In this document: positions 42,442 through 51,015 of the stretch, piece by piece
Layout of the letters: each line of letters opens with the position of its first letter
How positions within the stretch are numbered: the first letter of the stretch is position 1
NCBI RefSeq assembly: GCF_009760925.1
Contig: NZ_VRLV01000004.1
Coordinates: forward strand, 671,589-735,588
DNA: 64,000 nucleotides
Source of the DNA: Nonomuraea typhae
Lineage (GTDB): Bacteria > Actinomycetota > Actinomycetes > Streptosporangiales > Streptosporangiaceae
Direction of reading: 5' to 3'
Notes under the pieces: generated by a model
The model's database searches: none
The model's input: the letters and a program-made list of their open reading frames with translations, nothing else
What the model was told of the DNA's origin: nothing
Position numbers and translations under genes: made by a program

Positions 42442-44268
42442 CTACGGTGCCGTCGCGACCACGGGCACCGAGATCGTGCTGCCGCCGAGGTCCACCGTCA
42501 CCTTCGCGCCGGTGGGGGTCTCCGCCGCGGCCAACTCCGCATCCGTGCCTGCGAGGATCAGCCCCAGGCGGTGCCCGGCCTTGAGCAGATGGTCCGTCGG
42601 CTGGAGCGACCACGTGACCCGGTAGGACTTTCCGGGCGTCAGCGGCAGGGAAGCGCTGAGCGACGTGCGGTTCTGGGCGTCGAGCGTGCCGCGGCCGACC
42701 ACATGCGCGTCCGTGGTCACGGTGTCGTCCGCCCACCGCCAGAAGCAGCCGGAGTCCTCAGGCGTGCCTTCACCGACGCAGTCCTCGCCGGGCGCCCGCC
42801 TGATGCCGTAGGCGGGATTGACGCGGGTGTCCCGGCCGTAGTCCACCAGCAGCGCGGACACGTTGGCGGCCGGCCGGTCCGCGCTGAGTTTCAGGCTCAC
42901 CTGCGGTGTTCCGGACAGCCGGAGGTCCTGCTTCAGCGCGGGAGCGAGGTAGGCGAGCCGGTACGGCCTGGCCGCGCCCGGGTCGGCGATCAGATCTGCC
43001 TCGGGCAAGAGGGCGTCGGTGTACGAGCCGCGTCCCTGCGACGGGCGGGTCCCGAGCGAGCCGTCGCCGCCCGGCCGCAGCGTCAGAGTCCTGGCCGCCG
43101 GGGCCGGCCAGTCCGGCTGGGTGATCCAGCGATCCGGCCCGAGTTGCACGTCCACCCGCGGCTGCCGCAGGATGCCGTTGTCGATGCCCTGCAGCTCATG
43201 GTCGAACCACCGGTGCAGGGTGCTGACCCACTGCTCGCGCCGGAAGTCGAACGGGTCGGTGTGGCCGTACTGCGTCAGCCACAACTTGCGCGGCACGCCG
43301 CGCTTGGCGAGGCCGTCCCACCACAGCGAGAGCTGGCTGGGCTTCACGTTCAGGTCGTTCACCCCCATTACCGCGAGGACGCTGGCCCGCACGTTGCGGA
43401 CGTCGGCCACCGGACCGGAGCGGTAGTTGCGCTCGTGCCAGAAGGCGTTGTAGTTGCCGGTTTCGTCGTCCACCCCCTCGGTCAGCTGTTTGCGCACCTG
43501 CGCGCATTTCTCCGGCGGGTCCTTGTCGATCATGGCGGAGATCTGCGCCAGCCCGTCCCTGATCCAGGAAATCGTGCCGCCGGCCCGCGACATCTCGTAC
43601 ACGGAACTGCCCTGCGCGATCGGCACCACCGTGGCCAGGCCGGGTACCCCGGTGCCGGCGACTCCCGTGGCCAGGAGCCCGTCGTAGGACATGCCGATCA
43701 TCCCGGTGCGGCCGGTCGTCCAGGACGCCGCCCGGACCGGCTCGCCGCTCTCGTCGTAGGCGGGGGCGCGGCCGTTGAGCCAGTCGACGACCGCCTTCGC
43801 GCCCAGCACGTCGCTGGCGCCGCCTCCGGTCGGGCAGCCGCCGGACTTCGCCGTGCCGGTCATGTCGACCGACACGACCGCATAGCCGCGTGGGACGAAG
43901 TAGTTGTCCAGAAAAAGCGGGATCTTGGTGGCGTTCCCGCTCTGGTCGTACGACTTCGTCTCCCGTTGCCAGCCCAGCCCGGTGTCGAAGTAGGGGCTCG
44001 CATGCAGGATCACCGGCACCCGTAACCCGTCGCCCGTTTCCTTCGGCCGGACGATGTCCGCTCTGATCAGGTCCTTCCTGCCGTCGCCGTCGCTGTCCAC
44101 GGGGGACTGCACCATGGCGAACTCACGGATCGCCTCGGCGTAGGAGAAGACCGGCTGGGTGACCCCGTTCCGGATGCCGACGGCCGGGCCCGCCGCCGGG
44201 TGGGCCGGTGACGCGGTCGCCACCAGGCCGATCGTCAGGCATACCGCCACTAACGCTGGTCGTTTCAC
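42442..44268 (-). CDS. Secreted S15 (X-Pro dipeptidyl-peptidase/CocE-like) hydrolase
   Basis: A protein of about 608 residues. GTG at 44268 is chosen because AGGAGG lies eight bases upstream; it starts VKRPALVAVCLTIGLVATAS, a signal peptide cleaved near residue 25. The catalytic serine is in GMIGMSYDGLLATG and the histidine in TQYGHTDPFDF. The C-terminal jelly-roll typical of S15 enzymes ends the protein. It releases X-Pro dipeptides or hydrolyses esters outside the cell, so it may feed the peptide importer downstream. It has its own promoter region with nested inverted repeats. Confidence 0.88.
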   Translation of the reverse strand: MKRPALVAVCLTIGLVATASPAHPAAGPAVGIRNGVTQPVFSYAEAIREFAMVQSPVDSDGDGRKDLIRADIVRPKETGDGLRVPVILHASPYFDTGLGWQRETKSYDQSGNATKIPLFLDNYFVPRGYAVVSVDMTGTAKSGGCPTGGGASDVLGAKAVVDWLNGRAPAYDESGEPVRAASWTTGRTGMIGMSYDGLLATGVAGTGVPGLATVVPIAQGSSVYEMSRAGGTISWIRDGLAQISAMIDKDPPEKCAQVRKQLTEGVDDETGNYNAFWHERNYRSGPVADVRNVRASVLAVMGVNDLNVKPSQLSLWWDGLAKRGVPRKLWLTQYGHTDPFDFRREQWVSTLHRWFDHELQGIDNGILRQPRVDVQLGPDRWITQPDWPAPAARTLTLRPGGDGSLGTRPSQGRGSYTDALLPEADLIADPGAARPYRLAYLAPALKQDLRLSGTPQVSLKLSADRPAANVSALLVDYGRDTRVNPAYGIRRAPGEDCVGEGTPEDSGCFWRWADDTVTTDAHVVGRGTLDAQNRTSLSASLPLTPGKSYRVTWSLQPTDHLLKAGHRLGLILAGTDAELAAAETPTGAKVTVDLGGSTISVPVVATAP

Positions 44269-44284
44269 AGGCTGCCTCCTAGGT

Positions 44285-44327
44285 TGGAGCCATCGTGACA
44301 CCATTAAGGTGTCGTATCAAGGCTCCA
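44285..44327. promoter_or_regulatory. Nested inverted repeats upstream of the S15 peptidase
   Basis: TGGAGCC (44285-44291) and GGCTCCA (44321-44327) enclose GACACC-ATTAA-GGTGTC (44297-44313). The two dyads are centred at 44306 and 44305, so they are almost co-axial. They lie 17-59 bp upstream of the S15 start, after the end of the rhamnosidase gene. It may be an operator, or a terminator-like hairpin of the preceding operon. Confidence 0.5.
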
Positions 44328-44342
44328 TGGTGGCACCGAGGA

Positions 44343-46934
44343 TCAGCCCAGGTCGTCCCACTCCTGGAGGAGGTGGGCCGTGGCCGCCGCCGGGGCCGTG
44401 AAGGACCAGCGGCCCGGAGGCAGGCTCAGGGCGCAGCCGCCGTCGGCCAGCCTGGTGGCCGGCAACTGCTCGCTGAGGCCCATGAGGAAGGTGCCGTTGA
44501 CGGTCATCCCGTCCCACGCGCCGCGCACGGGCAGCACCGCGCGGGCGCTCACCCCTTCCGGCACGGCGAACGTGAACTGGATGCCGCCGGGGCCCGCCCG
44601 CCAGCCCGACTCGACCGTTCCCGACGCGCTGTCGTAGCGGGCGTGCGCCTCGCGCAGCAACGGGACGGGGCCGGGGCGCAGCAGCAGTTCACCGAAGCCG
44701 CCGCCCGTCCCGCGCGGGTCGTCGCCCAGGCCCGCCACGTGCCGGAACAGCCAATCGCCCACGCAGCCGTAGGCGTAGTGGTTGAAGGAGTTCATGGCCG
44801 GAGTCTGCAGGCCGTGCCGATGGTGCCAGGAATCCCAGCGCTCCCACATGGTCGTCGCCCCGGCGCGGAGCTGGTAGCGCCAGGACGGGTAACCCTCCTG
44901 GTTGAAGATCCGGCAGGCCAGGTCGTGGTGGCCGGTCTCCGACAGGACGGGCAGCAGCAGCGGGGTGCCGACGAAGCCCGTCATGAGGCGGTGCCCGGCG
45001 GCGCGGACCAGGTCGGCCAGCGCCTGCGCGGCCGCGGCCCGGTCCTCCGGCGGGACCAGGTCCCAGGCGAGGGCGACGGCGTAGCCGGTCTGCGTCTCGG
45101 TGTGCAGCCTCGGGCCACTCAGGAAGGCCCGCTGGAAGGCGCCCGACACGTGGGTGAAGGCTTCGCCGTACTCCGGAGCGTGCGGTTCGCCGAGCACGTC
45201 GGCCACGTGCGCGACCAGGCGGAGGCTGCGCGCGAGGGCGGCGGTGGCGATGAGGCTCTTGGGCGTCTCGACAGTGCCGGGGGCCAGCCAGTCGCCCAGG
45301 GCCCTGCCCGGTCTGACGCCGCCCTCGGCCTGGGCCAGGCAGTAGTCGGCCCATCGCCGCATCGGGCCGTACGCGCGGCGCAGCGTGCGGTCGTCGCCGT
45401 AGCGCCGCCACAGCAGCCACGGCACCTCGACCAGCGCGTCGGACCACACGGGGGAGTCGTATCCGTACTCGGGCAGGACCGGCGCGACGTGCGGGACCGC
45501 GCCGTCGGCCCGCTGGCCGTCGATCAGCGTCGTCACCCAGCCGGACAGGAACGCCTGCGTGTGCCGCAGGAAGCTGAGCGTCGAGCCGAACACCGAGATG
45601 TCGGCCGTCCAGCCGGCCCGTTCGTCGCGCTGCGGGCAGTCGGTCGGCACGCTCACCAGGTTGCCGTCCGCAGACGCGCCGATGTTGGCGACGAGCTGCC
45701 GCACGGCGGGATCGCTCACGGTCAGCGAACCCGTGACCGTGAGCGCGGAGGACAGCAGCACCGCCTCCAGGTCGTCCGGCGTCAGCGCGCCCGGCCAGCC
45801 GGTGACCTCCGCGTAGCGGAACCCGTGCAGGGTGAACGCCGGCTCCACGACGTGCGAGCCGGGACCGAGGACGAACTCGTCACGCTGGTCCGCGGTGCGC
45901 AGATTGCCGGTGTAGAGCCGGCCGGTCGCGGTCAGCTCCTCGCCGTGCCGCACCACGATCCGGACCGGGCCCGATGCCTCGACGCGCAGCCGTACGCGCC
46001 CGACGACGTTCCGCCCGAAGTCGGCCACCTGGACGCCCGGCGCGGGCTCGGTCACGGACACGGCGGGCACCGTGCCGATCACCCGCACCGGCGGAGCGGG
46101 ATCGGCCTCCACCAGGATCTCCGGAACCGGGATCTCCGACGCGGCTTCGACTTGCCCAGAAGGAGCCTGGACGGTCTCGCCCATCACCAGGTCGGCGCGC
46201 GGGCGGCCGAGGTCCCGCCGGGTCCAGGCCGCGTCCGTGGCCAGCACGCGGCGGACCCCGTCGCCGTCCCGCACGAGCACCTGGGCGCTGGCGGCGGGCC
46301 GGTCGCCGTAGCGGCGCGGGCCGCCGCCGGCGACGTGACCCGCGTACCAGCCGGGGGCGAGCCACAGCTCCAGCTCGTTCTCGCCGGGTGCGAGCAGCTC
46401 CGTGAGCTCCAGCAGCCGATAGCGCGTACGGTGGCCGTAGTCGGTCCAGCCGGGGGCCAGCTCCTCCTCGCCCAGCCGTACCCCGTTGAGCAGCGCCCGG
46501 TAGACGCCCAGCGCCGTGACGGCCAGCCAGGCGCGCCCGGGCTGCCAGGCGAACGATCCGCGCAGGCTCACCGCCGCCCGCGGATCCCCGGCCAGCCACG
46601 GGGCCTCCCACGCGCCCCGCAGGCCCGTGGTGAACGCGCCGGCCGCGTGCCCTTCGACCCTCCACGTGTACGGCATGAGCGGATCCAGCAGTCCATCGGG
46701 CACGTCCACGAGATACGACCCGGCGGGCAGGACCGAGCGCCACACCTCACGCTCGCCGGCCGACACGGTGACGGTGGCCGCCTCGGGCAGCCGGGTGTCC
46801 CACGAGAGCCGGGGCTCCTTCACGCCGACCGGATCCACCAGACCGCACGTCAGACCCGCCCGCGCACGCGGCGGAGCCGTACGGATGTAGGGCGTCTGCG
46901 CGCCCGAGACCTGAATCCCCGAGTTCTGGTTCAC
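44343..46934 (-). CDS. Alpha-L-rhamnosidase (GH78)
   Basis: An 863-residue GH78 enzyme without signal peptide. N-terminal beta-sandwich domains (VKEPRLSWDT, WTDYGHRTRYR, ADFGRNVVGRV) precede the (alpha/alpha)6 barrel with the diagnostic DCPQRDERAGWTADISVFG (about residues 431-449), which contains the conserved acidic residues, and the TTMWERWDSW block. The C-terminal beta domain ends the protein. GTG at 46934 overlaps the upstream stop (GTGA). It should remove terminal rhamnose from imported glycosides in the cytoplasm. Last gene of the five-gene CUT1 operon. Confidence 0.91.
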   Translation of the reverse strand: MNQNSGIQVSGAQTPYIRTAPPRARAGLTCGLVDPVGVKEPRLSWDTRLPEAATVTVSAGEREVWRSVLPAGSYLVDVPDGLLDPLMPYTWRVEGHAAGAFTTGLRGAWEAPWLAGDPRAAVSLRGSFAWQPGRAWLAVTALGVYRALLNGVRLGEEELAPGWTDYGHRTRYRLLELTELLAPGENELELWLAPGWYAGHVAGGGPRRYGDRPAASAQVLVRDGDGVRRVLATDAAWTRRDLGRPRADLVMGETVQAPSGQVEAASEIPVPEILVEADPAPPVRVIGTVPAVSVTEPAPGVQVADFGRNVVGRVRLRVEASGPVRIVVRHGEELTATGRLYTGNLRTADQRDEFVLGPGSHVVEPAFTLHGFRYAEVTGWPGALTPDDLEAVLLSSALTVTGSLTVSDPAVRQLVANIGASADGNLVSVPTDCPQRDERAGWTADISVFGSTLSFLRHTQAFLSGWVTTLIDGQRADGAVPHVAPVLPEYGYDSPVWSDALVEVPWLLWRRYGDDRTLRRAYGPMRRWADYCLAQAEGGVRPGRALGDWLAPGTVETPKSLIATAALARSLRLVAHVADVLGEPHAPEYGEAFTHVSGAFQRAFLSGPRLHTETQTGYAVALAWDLVPPEDRAAAAQALADLVRAAGHRLMTGFVGTPLLLPVLSETGHHDLACRIFNQEGYPSWRYQLRAGATTMWERWDSWHHRHGLQTPAMNSFNHYAYGCVGDWLFRHVAGLGDDPRGTGGGFGELLLRPGPVPLLREAHARYDSASGTVESGWRAGPGGIQFTFAVPEGVSARAVLPVRGAWDGMTVNGTFLMGLSEQLPATRLADGGCALSLPPGRWSFTAPAAATAHLLQEWDDLG

Positions 46935-47920
46935 GCATCGAGCCCGGTGGTGAAGGCGTTGTGCAGGCCGTCGACGTCGACACCGGACAGGCTCGGCGCC
47001 ATCACGTTGATCAGCAGCACGAAGCACGCGTCCTGCTCCGGGTACATCCACCACTGGCAGCCCGAGGCGCCGCCGTGCCCGTACAGCCGGCGCTCGAGCA
47101 GCCCGGGAGCCGAGTGGCGCAGGTTCCAGGTGAGGCCCCAGTCCTGCCCGGCGTTGACCGGGTCGGGCTGCAGCTTGACCAGGCCCGTCGTCTGCGGGGT
47201 CGTCATGGCGGCCAGGGTGGTCGGGTGGATCAGCCGCCGGTCGCCGCGCAGCAGCGCCCCGCCCAGCGCCAGGAGGTCCTCGGCGCGGGAGAACAACGCC
47301 CCCGCCGGGTGGCGGAGCCGTACGAACTTCTCGAAGTCGAAACCGGGACCGAGCAGGTCGAGGCCGTGGACCTCGGCCGCGTCGCACGCCGGATCGAAGG
47401 TGATCCGCCCGCCGCCCGGCACCAGCGCGTTCAGGTCGGCGTCGATCACGTCCGCGAGATCGCGGCCCGTGACGTCGCGGACCATCTCCGCGATCCCGGC
47501 GAAGGCCAGGTTGGAGTACTGGCTGAGCGTGCCCGCCTCGAACATCGACGGCGCCGTGAGGAGGTGCTCCAGCAGACTGTCGGGCGTGAGCGTCTGCTCG
47601 GCGATGCCGCTGGTGTGGGTGAGCAGGTGCCAGAGCGTCACGTCGGGCCGCGCGAAGCCCGGCAGCACCTCCCGCAGCGGGCGGCGCAGCGACAGCAGCC
47701 CGCGCTCGACCTGGCGCAGGGCGGCCAGCCCCACCAGCGGCTTGGTCACCGAGAACAGCGCGAAGTGGTCGTCTGCCCGGGTCTCGCGGCCGTCGTGCGC
47801 GCCGAACGCCTCCAGCACCTGGATCCCATCGGAGGTGGCGGCGCCGAACACCGCGCACGGCAGCCGCCCCTCCTTGATCTCGCGCCTGACCCAGTCGAGC
47901 GCGATGTCATGAGTGGTCAT
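46931..47920 (-). CDS. Serine hydrolase, class C beta-lactamase fold
   Basis: A 329-residue cytoplasmic protein. SVTK in HFALFSVTKPLVGLAAL is the SxxK motif (about residue 57), YSN in LSQYSNLAFAGIAEM is the second motif, and HGG in LYGHGGASGCQWW is the third. Overlaps of four bases on both sides (ATGA with the permease, GTGA with the rhamnosidase) tie it tightly to sugar uptake. Likely an esterase that deacylates the imported glycoside before rhamnosidase action (inference). Confidence 0.88.
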   Translation of the reverse strand: MTTHDIALDWVRREIKEGRLPCAVFGAATSDGIQVLEAFGAHDGRETRADDHFALFSVTKPLVGLAALRQVERGLLSLRRPLREVLPGFARPDVTLWHLLTHTSGIAEQTLTPDSLLEHLLTAPSMFEAGTLSQYSNLAFAGIAEMVRDVTGRDLADVIDADLNALVPGGGRITFDPACDAAEVHGLDLLGPGFDFEKFVRLRHPAGALFSRAEDLLALGGALLRGDRRLIHPTTLAAMTTPQTTGLVKLQPDPVNAGQDWGLTWNLRHSAPGLLERRLYGHGGASGCQWWMYPEQDACFVLLINVMAPSLSGVDVDGLHNAFTTGLDA

Positions 47921-48735
47921 CCCTTGAGTGCACCTTCCGTAAGACCGGCCAGGACGCGCTTCTGCGCGACGACGTACACCGCCACCAGGGGCAGCGTGGT
48001 GAGCAGGACGTGGGCGAAGACGAGATTCCAGTTCAGGCTCTGCAAAGTGCCGGAGGCGAACTGGAACAGGCTCAGCGGCAGCGTGGCGTTCGCGCTGCCC
48101 TGGAGCAGGAAGAGGGCGAGGAAGAAGTCGTTCCAGACGTTGATGATCAGGATCACGCCGCCGACGAACAGCACCGGGCGCAGCAAAGGCAGCAGGACGC
48201 GGACGAAGACCTGCGGGCGGGAGGCGCCGTCGATGGCCGCGGCGTCCTCCAGGTCGCGGGGGAACGCCCGGACGAACCCGGTCGCCAGGAAGATCACGAC
48301 GCCCAGGCGGCAGCCGGTCATGGTCAGCACGTAGCCGAGCGAGCCGCCGTCCAGCGACAGGCTGCGCAGCAGGTAGACGGTCGGAATGATCGACGGCGGC
48401 AGCAGGATCGACAGCCCCATCACGAAGTAGGCCGCCTGCAGCCACCGCGACCGGCTGCGCCCGAACGCCCACGCCGCCGCCGCGCCGAGGAACACCACGG
48501 CCACCACGATCGGCACGGTCACCTTGAGGCTGTTGACCAGGCCCGTCAGGTAGCCGCCCCGCTCGAGCACGATGCCGTAGTTCTCGGCGATCGCCCAGGT
48601 CCTGGGCAGGCCGAGGCCCAGCTCGGCGGCCTCGCCCGCGGGCTTGAACGAGTTGACGACCACGAGCCAGACGGGCACGAGCACCCACGGGATCGCGAAC
48701 AGCGTCAGCGCCGCGTATTTCACCAGGGCCCTCAT
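47917..48735 (-). CDS. Carbohydrate ABC permease (CUT1, MalG-like)
   Basis: A 272-residue membrane protein with six TM segments: YAALTLFAIPWVLVPVWLVV first, then the EAA loop EDAAAIDGASRPQVFVRVLLP and a terminal VYVVAQKRVLAGLTEGALKG, typical of MalG-type subunits. Start and stop overlap the neighbouring genes by four bases. No ATPase is encoded in the operon, so a shared MsiK-type ATPase probably energises it. Confidence 0.92.
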   Translation of the reverse strand: MRALVKYAALTLFAIPWVLVPVWLVVVNSFKPAGEAAELGLGLPRTWAIAENYGIVLERGGYLTGLVNSLKVTVPIVVAVVFLGAAAAWAFGRSRSRWLQAAYFVMGLSILLPPSIIPTVYLLRSLSLDGGSLGYVLTMTGCRLGVVIFLATGFVRAFPRDLEDAAAIDGASRPQVFVRVLLPLLRPVLFVGGVILIINVWNDFFLALFLLQGSANATLPLSLFQFASGTLQSLNWNLVFAHVLLTTLPLVAVYVVAQKRVLAGLTEGALKG

Positions 48736-49586
48736 CCCGTCACCTCCCTGCGCCGCAGCCACCACACGAGGGGCACGGCGGTGGCGATCACCAGCAGCGT
48801 CACGGTGAACCCCAGCGCGCTGGCCGAGCCGAAGAAGCCCTGGCCCCACTGCTGGCGCATCACCACGTTCAGGGCCCGCGTGTGATCGCCCGGCCCGCCG
48901 CCGGTGGTGGCGGCGATCACGTCGTACGCGCTGAGCGCGCCCACCAGCGTGACCGCCACGTTGAAGGTCAGCGCCGGGGCGAGCATCGGGAACACCACCC
49001 GGCGGAACCGGGTCCACGGCCCGGCCCCGTCGACGGTCGCCGACTCCAGCAGCGACTTCGGGATCGAGTTGAGGCCCGCGATGTAGACGAGGGTGATCAG
49101 CCCGCTCCACTTCCACGCGTCGATGAACGCGACCACCACCAGCGCGGTGGCCGGCTCGCCCAGCCACGCCCACTCCAGGCCGAGGAAGGAGTTGACCGCT
49201 CCGTCGGGGGCCAGCAGGCCGCGCCAGATGTACCCGGCGGCCAGCGGCGAGATGAGCGTCGGCAGGAAGAACGCCGAACGGAAGACGGTGTTGATCCGGC
49301 TGGTCCGCTGGAGGGCCAGCGCCAGCGAGAGGCTGACCGTGTTCTGGATCGCCATGCACAGGATCGCGTACACCACGGTCACGGTGACCGCGTTGGCCAG
49401 CAGGTCCTGATCGATCAGCGTGCGGAAGTTGTCCAGCCCGTTCCAGGCGATCTCGGCACGGAAACTCGTCCAGGAGGAGAACGCGAACCGGACGTTGAGC
49501 AGGAACGGGGCGACGAAGAAGACCGTGACCAGCACGATCGCGGGCAGGGCCCACGGCAGCCAGGCCGCCCTGCTCCGCATCACCAT
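48732..49586 (-). CDS. Carbohydrate ABC permease (CUT1, MalF-like)
   Basis: A 284-residue membrane protein: LPAIVLVTVFFVAPFLLN as TM1, FAFSSWTSF, and the EAA loop ESATVDGAGPWTRFRRVVFP. ATG at 49586 (or 49580) overlaps the binding-protein stop. Pairs with the MalG-like subunit as the importer channel. Confidence 0.92.
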   Translation of the reverse strand: MVMRSRAAWLPWALPAIVLVTVFFVAPFLLNVRFAFSSWTSFRAEIAWNGLDNFRTLIDQDLLANAVTVTVVYAILCMAIQNTVSLSLALALQRTSRINTVFRSAFFLPTLISPLAAGYIWRGLLAPDGAVNSFLGLEWAWLGEPATALVVVAFIDAWKWSGLITLVYIAGLNSIPKSLLESATVDGAGPWTRFRRVVFPMLAPALTFNVAVTLVGALSAYDVIAATTGGGPGDHTRALNVVMRQQWGQGFFGSASALGFTVTLLVIATAVPLVWWLRRREVTG

Positions 49587-50869
49587 CCGGGCAGCCCTGC
49601 CGCCTTGGCCGCCTGCTCGACCTGGCCCTGGAGCTGGGTCGCCGCCTTCTGCGGATCCTTCTGCCCGGCGATCAGCTCGGACATGAGCTGGGCCAGGCCG
49701 CCCATGCCCGGGATGTCGGAGTTGAAGGCGATGACCGCGCCGGTGTCGTACGCCTTCTTGACGTCCTGCAGCACGGAGGAGACGCCCTGCGGGCCGGGCA
49801 CGTCCTTGAGCACGGGGAAGGTCTTGGACGCGGCGATGTACTCGGCGTAGGCCGGGCCGGTCATGAAGCGCACGAAGTCGAGCGACGCCTTCTCGCGGGC
49901 CGCGTCACCGGTCTTGGGCAGGTAGAACGTGCCGATCGGGCCCGGCGCGTAGGTCACCAGCGGCTTGTCGCTCGACAGGCCGGCGAAGCCGACGGACTCG
50001 TCCACGGTCTTCTGGTCGCCGCCCGCGGCCGCGAGGAGGGCCGGGAGCATGTCGGAGTGCTGGGCGACCATGGCGGCCTTGCCGGTCACGAGGGCCTTCA
50101 TGGAGTCCTCGAACTTGGCGGTGACGATGTCCTTGTTGAAACAGCCGTCGGTCTTCAGCTTGGCGTAGGCGGTCAGACCGGCGACGAAGGGCGAGCCGGC
50201 GTCGGCCAGCGTGCTGCTGTGGCTCGCGATGGCCTTGCCGTACGCGTTGGACTGGTTGGCGCCGGCCAGGTAGAGGATGGGCAGGATCTGCACCGGCCAG
50301 ATCGACCCGCCCGACTCGAAGACCGGCGTGACCCCGGCGGCCTTGAGCTTGGGGCAGGCGGCGGCGAGGTCGGCGAAGGTCGTGGGCGGGGTCAGCCCGG
50401 CCGCGGTGAAGACCTTCTTGTTGTAGTAGAGGCCGAAGACCTGGGGGAAGCCGGTGATGGCGGCGTAGACCCTGCCGTTGACGGACCCGGCCGCCTGGTA
50501 GAGGTCGCCGGACCTGGCGATGTACGCCTCGCCGGTCAGGTCGCGCAGGTTCTCGGCGGGGTTGAGGGCGAGCAGGCCGCTCGTCGTCGCGTGGTACTCC
50601 AGGATGTCCGGGCGGTCGCCGGTGGCCCACTTGGTCTGGGTGGTGTCCTCGAAGCCGTCGGACGGGATCGACACGAGCTCGATCTTGTGGCCGGACTGCT
50701 TCTCGAACTTCTTGTACATCTCCAGCAGCGGCGCCGGGTCCGCGCTGTTGTGCCAGAGGGTCAGCTTCACCTGACCGGTCCCCTCCGGCGCGGACGACCC
50801 GCAGCCGGCGAGGGACAGGGCGAGGACGGCGCAGGTCGCCGCGCCGAGCAGACGAGAGGGTGCTCTCAC
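49580..50869 (-). CDS. Sugar-binding ABC lipoprotein (SBP family 1)
   Basis: A 429-residue extracellular binding protein. LSLAGC gives a lipidated cysteine at residue 23. The mature protein opens QVKLTLWHNSADPAPLLEMY and has the FPQVFGLYYNKKVFTAAGL block of CUT1 binding proteins. AGGAGG lies seven bases before the GTG start. First gene of the operon, divergent from lacI-type 51016; it should recognise the glycoside later cut by the GH78 enzyme. Confidence 0.92.
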   Translation of the reverse strand: MRAPSRLLGAATCAVLALSLAGCGSSAPEGTGQVKLTLWHNSADPAPLLEMYKKFEKQSGHKIELVSIPSDGFEDTTQTKWATGDRPDILEYHATTSGLLALNPAENLRDLTGEAYIARSGDLYQAAGSVNGRVYAAITGFPQVFGLYYNKKVFTAAGLTPPTTFADLAAACPKLKAAGVTPVFESGGSIWPVQILPILYLAGANQSNAYGKAIASHSSTLADAGSPFVAGLTAYAKLKTDGCFNKDIVTAKFEDSMKALVTGKAAMVAQHSDMLPALLAAAGGDQKTVDESVGFAGLSSDKPLVTYAPGPIGTFYLPKTGDAAREKASLDFVRFMTGPAYAEYIAASKTFPVLKDVPGPQGVSSVLQDVKKAYDTGAVIAFNSDIPGMGGLAQLMSELIAGQKDPQKAATQLQGQVEQAAKAAGLPGW

Positions 50870-50904
50870 GCCCGTCCTCCTGTTCGTTTGAGGTAGTATT
50901 GTGT

Positions 50905-51002
50905 AGAACGTTCTCCATTGTTAGGGCACAAAGGAATCCACCGTCAAGAGGTAGACCGGAGTGACGCTGGCGAGCTAGCCTCCTCCTTTAGAAATCGTTC
51001 TA
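50905..51002. promoter_or_regulatory. Two LacI-type operators between divergent genes
   Basis: AGAACGTTCT (50905-50914, perfect palindrome) lies 36-45 bp before the binding-protein start. TAGAA-ATCG-TTCTA (50989-51002) lies 14-27 bp before the LacI start. Both have the central CG and the TTCT arm usual for LacI-family sites, and their centres are 86 bp apart, close to eight helical turns, so looping is possible. Confidence 0.65.
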
Positions 51003-51015
51003 CAAAGGATGGCGT

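Noticed and set aside
44295..47912. Very long plus-strand frame opposite the rhamnosidase and serine hydrolase genes
   Set aside because: It is antisense to well-supported genes and arises from GC-rich third positions; its translation is Arg/Gly/Ala-rich with no domain.
15409..47920. Calling the three SxxK hydrolases beta-lactamases
   Set aside because: They lack signal peptides and sit beside uptake or unrelated genes; the fold is shared with esterases and aminopeptidases.
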